Shown: positions 55,976 to 64,000 of the stretch, piece after piece
How positions within the stretch are numbered: position 1 is the stretch's first letter
Layout: each line of letters starts with the position of its first letter
Assembly (NCBI GenBank): GCA_964511015.1
Contig: CAZEDX010000007.1
Location: forward strand, 1-64,000
Length of the DNA stretch: 64,000 nucleotides
DNA from: FEN-1099 sp964511015
GTDB taxonomy: Bacteria; Lernaellota; Lernaellaia; Lernaellales; Lernaellaceae
Direction: 5' to 3'
Position numbers and translations under genes: made by a program
The notes under the pieces: generated by a model
What the model was told of the DNA's origin: nothing
The model's database searches: none
Seen by the model: the letters and a program-made list of their open reading frames with translations, nothing else

Positions 55976-56004
55976 TGTATAAGACCAATCGACGGCCCTG
56001 TAAA
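55976..56004 (-). promoter_or_regulatory. Sigma-70 promoter of the LmbE-type gene
   Basis: On the minus strand TTTACA (56004-55999, 5 of 6), a 17-base spacer and TATACA (55981-55976, 5 of 6) precede the ATG at 55942. Transcription would start near 55969, giving a 27-base leader that contains the ribosome site. Confidence 0.7.
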
Positions 56005-56060
56005 GATACGCTCGCGGTTGGTGCCACTTCGTCGCCGCGCCCGCGCCGCAGGTCGCTGAG

Positions 56061-56089
56061 TTGACACCTCCGGCCCCGTCGCCTAGTGT
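56061..56089 (+). promoter_or_regulatory. Possible promoter of the Ser/Thr kinase gene
   Basis: A perfect TTGACA (56061-56066) and a 17-base spacer lead to TAGTGT (56084-56089, only 3 of 6). It lies 120 bases before the TTG start of the kinase. It is the only -35-like element in the divergent gap on this strand. Confidence 0.35.
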
Positions 56090-56208
56090 GAGGGCCGAAA
56101 AACGGTAGGCGAAATCCGGTTATTGGCGCACGCGACCATTGCGGTTGGGCAGGTGTCCGATAGCGCGGACTTCGTAGTTTGTGACGTGTAAATTGCGGCG
56201 AGCGTAAT

Positions 56209-57873
56209 TTGTTTCAGCCCCAACTGACCATCGGCCCGGGCGTCGTCCTGGCCAACAAATACCAAATCATCGAGCGCATCGGCGCCGGCGGCATGGGGGC
56301 GGTGTATCGCGCGCGCGAGATCGATTTCCACGTCGACCGCAGCGTGGCGATCAAGGTGCTGCCGCCGCAATACGCGGGCGATCCGCGCCTGACCCGCCGC
56401 TTCGCCGAAGAGATCAAGATTGCCGCCCAACTCGATCACCCACACATTGTGCCGATCTATTTCGTCGGCCGCGAAGCCGACTGCCTGTTCTTCGTGATGA
56501 AGCACCTGCGCGGCGAAACACTCAAGGCGCGCGTCGCCCGTAGCGGCCCGTTGCCGCCGCGCTTCGTTGTGCGCGTGATGGGGCAGATGGCCCGCGCGCT
56601 CGATTCGATCCACCGCAAGGGTGCGATCCACCGCGATATCAAGTCGGTCAACATCATGATCGACGACGACGGCAACGCTACGCTGATGGACTTCGGCATC
56701 GCGAAGATGGAAGGTGGCGCCGAGCTGACCACCACCGGCGAAGTGCTGGGCACCGCGCCGTACATGGCGCCGGAGCAGTGGCACGGGCAGAAGGATCCGC
56801 GGTCCGACATCTACGCCCTGGGCATCGTGATGTATGAAGCGCTCACCGGCACCCCGCCGTTCGTCAGCGACAAGCTGCCGGAGGTAATGGATGCTCATCT
56901 GCGCCAGGCGCCGCAGCCCGTCCGTGACGCGCGGCCCGAGGTGCCCGAAGCCTTGGCCGAGGTGGTGCATCGGTGCTTGGAAAAGATCCCCGACAAACGC
57001 TACGCGACCGCCGGCGATCTGGCCCAGGCGCTGGATTTCGTTGATCGCAGTCTGCCGCCCGATCTGCCCGCCGACACGCCGCCGCCCGCGCCGCCGCCGA
57101 GCGACGATCCGCTGGCCGCCGCGATTGCGGAATCCGACCGGCAGGTCAACGACGGTTACCCCCGCCAGGCGCGCCAGATTCTCAGTGACGCGGTCGGCCG
57201 CGCCACGCCGCCGGCCGAGGTGATCGAACGGCTCGATAAACTCGCCGCGCTGGCGATGAGCGACGACCAGGCCAAGGTCCGGGCGCAGAAACTGCTCGAT
57301 CAGCAGAAACCGGCCGAGGCCGAGAAGGTCATTCGTGACCACTTGCGCGAATATCCGGCCAGCCGCATCGGCAACCTGCTGGCATCGATCTACCAATCGC
57401 CGACCGGTTTGCGACAGGCGATCTACGGCGCCGACACGCCCACGCGGGTCGCCGCAGAAGCCGCCACGCTCATTGTGCGTCCGCCGCGGCGCATGTGGCC
57501 GAAGATCCTGGCCATCGCCATCGCGCTGTTGGTGGTCGCCGGCGCGATCGGCGGCACATTCGTGTTCTCGTCAGCCACCAGCAAAGGGCTGCTCTATCTG
57601 GGCAACCATTTCTACGGCCGGCAGTGGTACGTCTCGCCGCCGGTCGTCAACGCCGCCGCGGCTTATCATCTGGCGCTGGTCTACAATAACCACAACGACG
57701 ACGCGAAGAAGGCGTTGGACAACATGGCCGCTCACCTGTACCGCACCGGACGCGAGTTCCGCAAACGCGGCGACCTGAACAGCGCGGTGCAGTACCTCGG
57801 CTGGGCGATTGAGATCAACCGCGATCCGGATTGGGTGCGCACCTACGAGCAGTACAAACAGGCGCAGAAATAG
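56209..57873 (+). CDS. Ser/Thr protein kinase with TPR-like tail and TM anchor
   Basis: The TTG at 56209 is forced, because an in-frame TAA lies directly before it and no ATG or GTG occurs before the kinase glycine loop. The 554-residue protein has the kinase domain at about 18-280: GAGGMGAVY loop, Lys49 (VAIKVL), HRDIKSVN catalytic loop, DFG, and APE in the activation loop. A Pro-rich linker and a helical repeat segment (about 300-400) follow. Then comes one TM helix (about 427-452) and a short extracytoplasmic TPR-like tail. It is the Hanks-type membrane kinase common in Myxococcota and related groups, and a possible partner for the FHA proteins, although those are far away. Confidence 0.88.
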   Translation: MFQPQLTIGPGVVLANKYQIIERIGAGGMGAVYRAREIDFHVDRSVAIKVLPPQYAGDPRLTRRFAEEIKIAAQLDHPHIVPIYFVGREADCLFFVMKHLRGETLKARVARSGPLPPRFVVRVMGQMARALDSIHRKGAIHRDIKSVNIMIDDDGNATLMDFGIAKMEGGAELTTTGEVLGTAPYMAPEQWHGQKDPRSDIYALGIVMYEALTGTPPFVSDKLPEVMDAHLRQAPQPVRDARPEVPEALAEVVHRCLEKIPDKRYATAGDLAQALDFVDRSLPPDLPADTPPPAPPPSDDPLAAAIAESDRQVNDGYPRQARQILSDAVGRATPPAEVIERLDKLAALAMSDDQAKVRAQKLLDQQKPAEAEKVIRDHLREYPASRIGNLLASIYQSPTGLRQAIYGADTPTRVAAEAATLIVRPPRRMWPKILAIAIALLVVAGAIGGTFVFSSATSKGLLYLGNHFYGRQWYVSPPVVNAAAAYHLALVYNNHNDDAKKALDNMAAHLYRTGREFRKRGDLNSAVQYLGWAIEINRDPDWVRTYEQYKQAQK

Positions 57874-57927
57874 CGTGGGCGCCGGCGTAGAACCTTTACC
57901 AAGTGTCGCGCCGGCAGGGGACAATCG

Positions 57928-58338
57928 ATGAGCCACCAACTGCCCGAAACCCCGCTGTGCACGGTCGATATCATCATCCGCTTGGGCGACGGCCGCATCG
58001 TGCTGATCGAACGCAAGAACCCGCCGCACGGTTGGGCGATCCCGGGTGGTTTCATCGACCGCGGCGAGTCGGCCGAGGCCGCCGCCGTGCGCGAGGCGAA
58101 GGAAGAAACGAGCCTCGACGTAACGCTGGTGCGGCAGTTCCACGTCTACTCCGACCCGCACCGCGACGCGCGCTTCCATACGCTGTCGGTGGTTTTCGAG
58201 GCGACGGCCACCGGCACGCCGCGCGCCGCCGACGACGCCAAGCACCTGGGCGTCTTCACCCCTGAAGAGGCGCTGGCTCTGCCGCTGGCATTCGACCACC
58301 GGCAGATTCTGACCGATTTCTTTGCCGGGAAGTTTTAA
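57928..58338 (+). CDS. NUDIX hydrolase
   Basis: A 136-residue NUDIX-fold hydrolase with the box G-x5-E-x7-R-E-x-x-E-E at about 41-60 (GFIDRGESAEAAAVREAKEE). It ends TSL where most have xGU, a minor deviation. These enzymes hydrolyse nucleoside diphosphates linked to X; the start of the protein (CTVDIIIRLGDGRIVLIERKN) resembles the ADP-ribose/NADH pyrophosphatase group. GGGGA lies before the ATG. It follows the kinase by 54 bases and precedes the dcw promoter. Confidence 0.9.
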   Translation: MSHQLPETPLCTVDIIIRLGDGRIVLIERKNPPHGWAIPGGFIDRGESAEAAAVREAKEETSLDVTLVRQFHVYSDPHRDARFHTLSVVFEATATGTPRAADDAKHLGVFTPEEALALPLAFDHRQILTDFFAGKF

Positions 58339-58470
58339 GACCGGCAAACCCGACCCACTATATCTAGCCCGCCCGCCACCCCCCGGATACCACCCCTGTG
58401 TCGCTTTCATGGGAATGTCCTAAGCTGGTCATTTCATGGAATTTTTCGCTGAATCGCGCCTAAAATTTCC

Positions 58471-58499
58471 TTGACAGGTGGGGTTCGATCCCATATGAT
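58471..58499 (+). promoter_or_regulatory. Sigma-70 promoter of the dcw cluster (Pmra)
   Basis: A perfect TTGACA (58471-58476), a 17-base spacer and TATGAT (58494-58499, 5 of 6) precede mraZ. The predicted start near 58507 leaves about 45 bases before the mraZ GTG. The MraZ boxes overlap its spacer and -10. Confidence 0.85.
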
Positions 58500-58524
58500 C
58501 CCACACCAGTGGGGATCAGTCCCA
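58479..58524 (+). promoter_or_regulatory. MraZ operator: five TGGG-type boxes at helical spacing
   Basis: TGGGG (58479), TCCCA (58489), TCCCA (58499), TGGGG (58510) and TCCCA (58520) lie 10-11 bases apart; TCCCA is TGGGA on the other strand. MraZ is a dcw repressor known to bind TGGGN repeats about 10 bases apart. These boxes cover the promoter spacer, the -10 and the likely start, as expected for autorepression. The mixed orientation is unusual compared with the direct repeats known elsewhere. Confidence 0.75.
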
Positions 58525-58551
58525 TCAAGTTCCATTGCGCGAGGTCGAGCG

Positions 58552-59007
58552 GTGAGATTCACAGGCCTATTTCCCTTGGCGTTGGACGCGAAAGGACGCA
58601 CGAGCGTCCCCGCGCCCATTCGCGAGGAATTGGCCAAAGCCGGCATCGACCGTCTGGTGATCACGACCGATCAGGTGCGCGCTTGCGACTGCCTGATCGT
58701 TTATCCCGAGCCGGTGTGGGAGAAGCTGATCCGGAAGTTTGAGCGTCTTCCGGAGATGGATCCGGACGTGGAAGTGTTCCGGGATACCCACATCGCTCCG
58801 GCGCAGCCCCTCACGATGGACGGGCAAGGCCGGGTTTTGATTCCTCAGTCGTTGCGGGACGAGGTGAAACTGGGGAGCAAGGTTGTCGTCGTGGCGGCCG
58901 GCGACACGTTTCGGATTTGGGACGCGGACCTCTGGGCGGCTGATCGTCAGGACGCCAAGGCGCGTTATGCCGAATCCAAAAAGGCGCTGGCAACGAGACT
59001 GAGCTGA
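58552..59007 (+). CDS. mraZ: MraZ transcriptional regulator of the dcw cluster
   Basis: MraZ is a ring-forming AbrB-like DNA-binding protein that represses its own operon. The 151-residue product starts at a GTG at 58552, eight bases after GAGG and directly before FTGLFPLALDAKGRTSVPAPIR (shortened), the first AbrB-like half. The second half has TMDGQGRVLIPQSLRD. The frame opens further upstream, into the promoter, so the longer reading is rejected. The stop overlaps the rsmH start by one base (TGATG). Confidence 0.95.
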   Translation: MRFTGLFPLALDAKGRTSVPAPIREELAKAGIDRLVITTDQVRACDCLIVYPEPVWEKLIRKFERLPEMDPDVEVFRDTHIAPAQPLTMDGQGRVLIPQSLRDEVKLGSKVVVVAAGDTFRIWDADLWAADRQDAKARYAESKKALATRLS

Positions 59008-59957
59008 TGGCCGCGCACCTGCCGGTGCTGCTGGCCGAGTCCGTGGACCTTTTGGCGCCCCGTGCGGGCGCCGTGCTGGTCGATGCCACGTGCGGGGCAG
59101 GCGGTCACACGATGAGGTTGGCGGACGCCGTCGGCAGCGACGGCTTGGTGTTGGCGATCGATCAGGATGATGCGGCCCTGGCGATCGCGCGAGAGAAGCT
59201 GGCGGGAACTATGAACGTCCGATTCGTCCGAGCCAATTTCCGTCATCTCGCAAGCGTGCTGCGCGAGCAGGGTGTGAAGCAGGTGGACGGCATTCTCGCC
59301 GACCTGGGCGTCAGCTCGATGCAGCTCGACCAGGCCGAGCGCGGCTTCTCGTTTCGCGCCGACGGCGAGCTCGACATGCGGATGGATCGACGGGAGGCGC
59401 TGACGGCGGCCCGCTGGTTGCGCGAAACCGACGAAGCCGAACTCGGGCGCGTCTTCCGCGACTACGGCGAAGAACGCCGCTGGCGCGCGGTGGCCCGAGC
59501 GGTCGTGCGGCACCGCGAAGCAGGCGGCGCCTTCACCGGCGGCGAGTTCCAGCGTCTGGTGCATCGCGCGTTGGGCACGCCCCGCAGCGGCGGTATTGAC
59601 AGCGCCACGCGCTCGTTCCAGGCCGTGCGCCTGGCCGTGAACGACGAACTGGGCGCGCTGGAAGAATTTCTCGACGCCGCCATCGACGCGCTCGCCCCGG
59701 GCGGGCGCCTGGCGGTGATTTCGTTTCACAGCCTGGAAGATCGGGCGGTGAAACACCGGCTGCGAGAAGCCGCGACCGGCTGCCGCTGTCCGAAGGACCT
59801 GCCGGTCTGCGCTTGCGGCGGCCGACCTGTGCTGCGCTTGCTCGGCAAGGCCGTCACGCCGAGCGAGGACGAGGTGCGGGCGAACCCGCGCGCCCGTTCG
59901 GCCCGGCTGCGCGCGGCGGAAAAACTGGCGGACTCGAAGGAGGCGAACCATGGCTGA
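59007..59957 (+). CDS. rsmH: 16S rRNA (C1402-N4) methyltransferase RsmH
   Basis: RsmH (MraW) methylates N4 of C1402 in 16S rRNA. The 316-residue protein has the family opening HLPVLLAESVDLL, the SAM loop DATCGAGGHTMR, the LADLGVSSMQLDQAERGFSFR catalytic region and the C-terminal VISFHSLEDRAVKH segment. It is in the standard dcw place between mraZ and ftsL and overlaps ftsL by eight bases. Confidence 0.96.
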   Translation: MAAHLPVLLAESVDLLAPRAGAVLVDATCGAGGHTMRLADAVGSDGLVLAIDQDDAALAIAREKLAGTMNVRFVRANFRHLASVLREQGVKQVDGILADLGVSSMQLDQAERGFSFRADGELDMRMDRREALTAARWLRETDEAELGRVFRDYGEERRWRAVARAVVRHREAGGAFTGGEFQRLVHRALGTPRSGGIDSATRSFQAVRLAVNDELGALEEFLDAAIDALAPGGRLAVISFHSLEDRAVKHRLREAATGCRCPKDLPVCACGGRPVLRLLGKAVTPSEDEVRANPRARSARLRAAEKLADSKEANHG

Positions 59958-60330
59958 GGCGTTTCGCGAAACCCCGTTTGAACGCCGGCCTGATTCCCTG
60001 CACGCGCCGAAGAAGCGCCGTCGCGCCGGCCGTTCACCCGAGGAATGGGTCGACTGGCGCAGCGTGGCGCTCTTCCTGGGGCTGCTGACCCTAACCGTGC
60101 TGTATATGCTCGTGCTGACCAACGTGCGGGCTGAGGTCGTGCAACTGGGCTACGAACTGCACGACCTGCAATACAAAGCCGACTCGCTCGAGGTGGAGGT
60201 CGGCAATCTGTCGCGGGCGCGGCAGGGATTGCGTAGCCCGGAACGTTTGCAACAGTTGGCGACCGACCTGAAGTTGGCCAAGCCGAAGCCGGAACAACTC
60301 GTGGTGGTGCATGAACACCCGGCGAATTGA
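59950..60330 (+). CDS. ftsL: FtsL cell-division protein
   Basis: FtsL forms the FtsLB(Q) complex that activates FtsWI at the septum. The 126-residue protein has a basic cytoplasmic tail (about 1-37), one TM helix (about 38-58) and a coiled-coil heptad region (about 60-105), ending in a short tail. Family sequence is poorly conserved, so the call rests on topology and on its position between rsmH and ftsI, overlapping both genes (8 and 20 bases). Confidence 0.85.
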   Translation: MAEAFRETPFERRPDSLHAPKKRRRAGRSPEEWVDWRSVALFLGLLTLTVLYMLVLTNVRAEVVQLGYELHDLQYKADSLEVEVGNLSRARQGLRSPERLQQLATDLKLAKPKPEQLVVVHEHPAN

Positions 60331-62362
60331 CATCTACCGCACGCACCGCCGCCGCCGCTCGCAGGCGCGGGCGGCGCGTCCGGGCCGCGCGTTCCATCTG
60401 GAGGAAACCCAGAAGGTGCGCGCCGGCATCGTGCTGGTGTTCTTCATTCTGCTGTTCGCCGTATTGTTGTACCGCGCTTTCGACCTGACCATTCTCAAGC
60501 ACGACCGCCTGGTGGCGATGGCCGATCGCATGCACGACATCTCGATCGAGTTGACCCAGCCGCGTGGCGAGATCATCGACCGAAACGGCGTGCCGCTGGC
60601 GGTGCGCACCATGGCCGAGTCGGTGTTCGCCGATCCGAAAAAGCTCGAAGACGTCGACCAGGCGGTGAAGCTGTTGTCGTCGGCGTTGTCGCTCGACCCG
60701 GAGATGCTGCACCAAAAGCTGGCCGACAAGACGCGGCGTTTCGTGTGGCTTAAGCGCAAGATTTCGGTGCAGGAATCGGCCGCGCTGCCGGCCAAATTGC
60801 CGCCCGGTCTCGGCCGCGTCAACGAATCGGCGCGGCAGTACCCTTACGGCCGCATGGCCGCCGCGTTGATCGGTTTCGCCGACATCGACACGGTCGGGCT
60901 GGAAGGCCTCGAACTGCAGTACGACGACGTCCTGGCCGGCCAGGCCGGCAAGATGATCGGCCAGCGCGACGCGCACCGGCGAATTTTCTTCCCCGACGGC
61001 GTGCAGGTGCGCGGCTTCGAACCGGGCGGCACGCTGCGGCTGACGCTCGACGCTCACATTCAGTGGTATGCTGAAAACGCGCTCGACGCGACGATGGCCG
61101 AGTTCAAACCGAAGGGCGCCTGGGCCATCGTGATGGACGTGCAGACCGGCGAGATTCTGGCCATCGCCAACCGGCCGACTTACGACCCCAGCAATCCGTC
61201 GAAGTACCCGCCGGAAAACCGGCAGAACCGGGCGTTGATCAACCGCTACGAGCCCGGTTCCACCATGAAGCCGGTGACCATGGCGATGGGCCTGGAAGAG
61301 GGCAAGGTCGACCTCAACGAAAAGATCTACTGCGAAAGTGGCACTTGGCATCTCTATGGCTCGGTGATCCAGGACGCGCACGGCCACGGCTGGCTGACCC
61401 CGTCACAGATCATTCAGGTCAGCTCCAACATCGGCTCTGCGAAAATCGCCATGCGCCTGGGCCGCGAGAAGGTATGGGGTTGGCTGAGCAACTTCGGCTT
61501 TTCGCACCCCAGCGGCATCGATCTGCCCGGCGAAGCCAGTGGCCAGATGCTGCACTGGTCGCGCTGGTACCCAATCGCCGTGGCGACCCACGCTTACGGC
61601 CATGGCTTCTCGGTCACCGCGTTGCAGATGCTTTGTGCCATCTCCTGCCTGGGTAACCACGGCAACCTGATGAGGCCCTATGTTGTGGCCGAAACACTCG
61701 ATGCCTCGGGCCGGGTGATCACCCGCAACTACCCGCAGATCCGCGGCCGCATTGTCAGCGAAAAGACGGCGCAGACCGTGGTCGACATGATGAAGCTGGT
61801 CACGCAGCAGGGCGGTACCGCCCGCCGTGCCGCGCTCGACGGTTTCGAAATCGCGGGCAAGACCGGCACCGCCTACAAGGTGAACGGGCAGACCCGCCGC
61901 TATGACAAGAGCCGGCTGGTAAGCAGCTTCGTCGGGCTGGCGCCGGGCTACGACCCGCAGCTCGGCATCATTGTCGTGGTCGACGAGCCGAGCGGACACG
62001 CCTACGGCGGCACCTGCGCGGCGCCGGCGTTCCGCGAGATCGCCGAGAACGCCCTGCGCTACCGCGGCATCTACGGCCGTCAGGGAGCCGAGACACAGCC
62101 GACGCCGCCGCGCCCACCGGTGCTGGTGAAGCGCGGGCCGGCGCCGAGCGCCACGCCCGCGCCGGAAATGCGTGCCGCGGCTGAAGGGCAGACGCCCAAC
62201 TTCCTGGGCCTGACCATGCGCCGCGCCGTCCGTCTGGCGATCGAACAAGGCATCGAAATCCGCACCGTCGGCAGCGGGGTGGCGGTCGGGCAGAATCCGC
62301 CGCCGCACGAATCGTTGCCGGCGAACAAAGTGGTCACCGTGCAGTTCGGACCGTCGAGCTGA
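60311..62362 (+). CDS. ftsI: FtsI septal transpeptidase (class B PBP) with PASTA domain
   Basis: A 683-residue septal peptidoglycan transpeptidase: a basic cytoplasmic tail, TM helix (about 35-58), pedestal domain, and transpeptidase domain with Ser317 and Lys320 (GSTMK), SxN (SSN about 371-373) and KTGT (Lys517). A single PASTA domain occupies about 620-683. Gram-negative FtsI usually lacks PASTA, whereas deltaproteobacteria-like and Gram-positive forms often have it. A Pro-rich linker precedes it. It overlaps ftsL by 20 bases. Confidence 0.96.
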   Translation: MNTRRIDIYRTHRRRRSQARAARPGRAFHLEETQKVRAGIVLVFFILLFAVLLYRAFDLTILKHDRLVAMADRMHDISIELTQPRGEIIDRNGVPLAVRTMAESVFADPKKLEDVDQAVKLLSSALSLDPEMLHQKLADKTRRFVWLKRKISVQESAALPAKLPPGLGRVNESARQYPYGRMAAALIGFADIDTVGLEGLELQYDDVLAGQAGKMIGQRDAHRRIFFPDGVQVRGFEPGGTLRLTLDAHIQWYAENALDATMAEFKPKGAWAIVMDVQTGEILAIANRPTYDPSNPSKYPPENRQNRALINRYEPGSTMKPVTMAMGLEEGKVDLNEKIYCESGTWHLYGSVIQDAHGHGWLTPSQIIQVSSNIGSAKIAMRLGREKVWGWLSNFGFSHPSGIDLPGEASGQMLHWSRWYPIAVATHAYGHGFSVTALQMLCAISCLGNHGNLMRPYVVAETLDASGRVITRNYPQIRGRIVSEKTAQTVVDMMKLVTQQGGTARRAALDGFEIAGKTGTAYKVNGQTRRYDKSRLVSSFVGLAPGYDPQLGIIVVVDEPSGHAYGGTCAAPAFREIAENALRYRGIYGRQGAETQPTPPRPPVLVKRGPAPSATPAPEMRAAAEGQTPNFLGLTMRRAVRLAIEQGIEIRTVGSGVAVGQNPPPHESLPANKVVTVQFGPSS

Positions 62363-62376
62363 GTGAAGGAACCCGA

Positions 62377-63891
62377 ATGCGACTAAGCGCCCTTATCGCC
62401 GATCTGCCCTGGACTACCGTCGACCGCGATGCCGAGGTGGCGCGCGCGGTGGTCGATTCGCGCCGCGTGCAGCCGGGCGACCTGTTCGTCGCTATCCGCG
62501 GGCAGGAAATCGATGGGGCGAAGTTCATCCCCGCGGCGGTTGCGGCCGGGGCCGCGGCGATCGCGGTGGAAGGCGATGTGCCCAAACCCGGCGTGCCCGT
62601 GGTGCGCGTGGCCGACGCCCGGCGCTTCGCGGCCCTGGCGGCGCACCGGCTGGCCGGCGACCCGACCGCCGGCATGACCGTGATCGGCATCACCGGCACC
62701 AGCGGCAAGACCACCGTTACCTATCTGCTGGAAGCGATCTTCAAGGCCCAGGGCCGGAAGGTTGGCGTGATCGGCACGGTCAACTACCGCTACAACGGCA
62801 CCGTCGTGCAGGCCAAGTACACCACGCCCGAGGCGGCGGACTTGGTCGCCATTCTGCTCGAGATGAAAGACGCGGGCGTGGATACCGTGGTGATGGAGGT
62901 GTCCAGCCACGCGTTGCAGTTGCAGCGCGTCGTCGGCTGCCACTTCGACGCCGGGGTCTTCACCAACCTCTCGCGCGACCACCTTGACTTCCACGCCGGC
63001 CTCGACGCCTACCTGGCGGCGAAGATGCGGCTGTTCAACGAAATCCTGCCTGCCTCGGTGCGGTACAAGCCGGCCGTTTTTGCGGCGATCAACGTCGACG
63101 ACCCGGTGGCCGCGCAGATCATCGCCGCCACGCCGGTGCCGCGCATTCTGTACGGCGACGGCGACACGGTGAGCTGGCGCGAGGTGAACTGCGACTTCAG
63201 CGGTTTGCGCGGCCGCCTGCGCTACGGCGATGTCGAGTTCGACGTGACCTGTCCGCTGCTCGGCGATTTCCAGATCTACAACGTGCTGGCCGCGGTCGCG
63301 GTGGCCCACGGCCTGCGTGTGCCGCCGGCGGTGGCGGCGGCCGGACTGGCCGTCTGCGGGCGCGTGCCCGGGCGGCTGGACGCGGTCGGCGAACAGGAAT
63401 TCCTGGTGCTGGTCGACTACGCGCACAAGCCCGACGCGCTGGACAACGCGCTGGCCACATTGCGGCGCCTGGCGCGGGGCCGTGTCATCACCGTCTTCGG
63501 TTGCGGCGGCGACCGCGACCAGGGCAAGCGCCCGTTGATGGGCCGAGCCGCGGCGGCGCGATCGGATCTGACCATCGTCACCAGCGACAATCCGCGCACC
63601 GAAGACCCGCGCGCGATTATCAACATGATCCTGCCCGGGGTGCGGACCGCGGGCCTGCCGGAAATCGCGCCGGACCGGGCGGCGGCCTGGAACGGCGAGC
63701 CTGCGTTTGTGGTCGAACCGGACCGGGCGCGCGCGATCCAATTGGCGGTGCGCGTGGCTCGCGCCGGCGACATCGTGCTGCTGGCGGGCAAAGGGCACGA
63801 AGACTACATGATCATCGGCCGTGAACGCATCCATTTCGACGACCGCGAGGTCGCCGCGGCGGCGCTGGCTGAACGCGCGGGAGAGAAGTGA
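62377..63891 (+). CDS. murE: UDP-MurNAc-tripeptide synthetase MurE
   Basis: MurE adds the third amino acid to UDP-MurNAc-L-Ala-D-Glu. The 504-residue protein has an N-terminal UDP-binding domain, the ATP loop GTSGKTT (about 107-113) and the C-terminal DNPR motif at 404-407. DNPR predicts meso-diaminopimelate rather than lysine. GKGHED near the end is also typical. AAGGAA precedes the ATG. The stop overlaps the murF start by one base (TGATG). Confidence 0.97.
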   Translation: MRLSALIADLPWTTVDRDAEVARAVVDSRRVQPGDLFVAIRGQEIDGAKFIPAAVAAGAAAIAVEGDVPKPGVPVVRVADARRFAALAAHRLAGDPTAGMTVIGITGTSGKTTVTYLLEAIFKAQGRKVGVIGTVNYRYNGTVVQAKYTTPEAADLVAILLEMKDAGVDTVVMEVSSHALQLQRVVGCHFDAGVFTNLSRDHLDFHAGLDAYLAAKMRLFNEILPASVRYKPAVFAAINVDDPVAAQIIAATPVPRILYGDGDTVSWREVNCDFSGLRGRLRYGDVEFDVTCPLLGDFQIYNVLAAVAVAHGLRVPPAVAAAGLAVCGRVPGRLDAVGEQEFLVLVDYAHKPDALDNALATLRRLARGRVITVFGCGGDRDQGKRPLMGRAAAARSDLTIVTSDNPRTEDPRAIINMILPGVRTAGLPEIAPDRAAAWNGEPAFVVEPDRARAIQLAVRVARAGDIVLLAGKGHEDYMIIGRERIHFDDREVAAAALAERAGEK

Positions 63892-64000
63892 TGCACGATC
63901 TGTATACCGCCCGGAATCTGCAGGCGGCGCTCGGCGCGACACTCGTGCGGGGCGATGCCAACCGCACCTTCGCCGGCATTTCCACCGACACCCGCACCAT
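63891..64000 (+). CDS. murF: MurF (UDP-MurNAc-tripeptide:D-Ala-D-Ala ligase), 3' truncated by the window
   Basis: Only the first 36 codons are present. They read as a typical MurF N-terminus: MHDLYTARNL, a small helix, and the F-A-G-I-S-T-D-T-R-T strand, which matches the isiDSR motif of the UDP-binding domain. Its location immediately after murE, with overlapping stop and start, supports the call. Confidence 0.85.
   Translation, partial: MHDLYTARNLQAALGATLVRGDANRTFAGISTDTRT

Noticed and set aside
58471..58551. mraZ start at 58471
   Set aside because: The TTG there is the -35 hexamer, and the sequence up to 58551 is promoter/operator; the MraZ domain begins at the GTG at 58552, which has its own ribosome site.
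59726..61387. 553-codon frame antisense to rsmH, ftsL and ftsI
   Set aside because: Composition and lack of domain sense show that it is a shadow produced by GC-rich third positions; other long antisense frames (62383-63942, 12597-13910, 10986-12587, 56083-57396) were rejected for the same reason.

Overview
The window is a dense, high-GC (roughly 60-65% by eye) bacterial chromosome segment with about 47 protein genes. I see no tRNA, rRNA, CRISPR array, phage gene or insertion sequence. A dcw cluster with mraZ, a MurE with the DNPR (meso-diaminopimelate) motif, a Tat lipoprotein, NtrX/NtrC-type sigma-54 activators, an FHA/Ser-Thr-kinase repertoire, many B12-binding radical SAM enzymes and an Asp-rich linker on a large secreted protein together suggest a free-living, Gram-negative, 'Deltaproteobacteria-like' lineage (Myxococcota/Desulfobacterota/Lernaellota type). 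That placement is inference; no marker here names the taxon.

Layout: 1-3081 is the 3' part of a large secreted protein with Ig-like repeats and a possible lipid-binding C-terminal domain, closed by a good terminator. 3444-4902 (minus) is a secreted DUF4185-like gene split by a frameshift. 5078-18693 (minus) is one apparent 13.6-kb operon: grpE-dnaK-dnaJ-[TPR/receptor lipoprotein-like gene]-dinG-hsp20-lon-thiL-larB-larC, with a near-consensus sigma-70 promoter at 18774-18802. Two FHA genes are divergent from it. 19895-29885 (minus) is a second tightly packed unit. It starts with an NtrX-like regulator and ispG, proS, pyrF, a glutamine amidotransferase, trmJ and a metallo-hydrolase, ends with a histidine kinase, and is followed by a B-box zinc protein and a pilin-like protein.

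29993-35564 (plus) is the most distinctive block. A strong promoter precedes a structured leader carrying a 16-codon ORF and two mutually exclusive hairpins, then a methyltransferase and three consecutive B12-binding radical SAM genes, the third broken by a one-base frameshift in an A-run. It converges on a membrane spermidine-synthase-like gene. 37970-44526 (minus) holds a 1410-residue multi-PAS/GAF hybrid kinase, a lipocalin-like unknown, a small membrane protein and a VTT/DedA-type membrane protein. 44515-52505 (plus) holds two glycosyltransferases, an NtrY/NtrC-like two-component pair and a family 2 glycosidase. 52506-53449 is a gene-free stretch between convergent genes with several short repeats and inverted repeats.

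53450-55942 (minus) holds another PMT-like membrane protein and a Tat-exported LmbE/PIG-L deacetylase; 56209-58338 (plus) holds a Ser/Thr kinase and a NUDIX hydrolase. 58471-64000 is the start of the dcw cluster: a near-consensus promoter overlapped by five helically phased TGGG-type MraZ boxes, then mraZ-rsmH-ftsL-ftsI-murE-murF (murF cut by the window end), coupling septal peptidoglycan synthesis to its own repressor.
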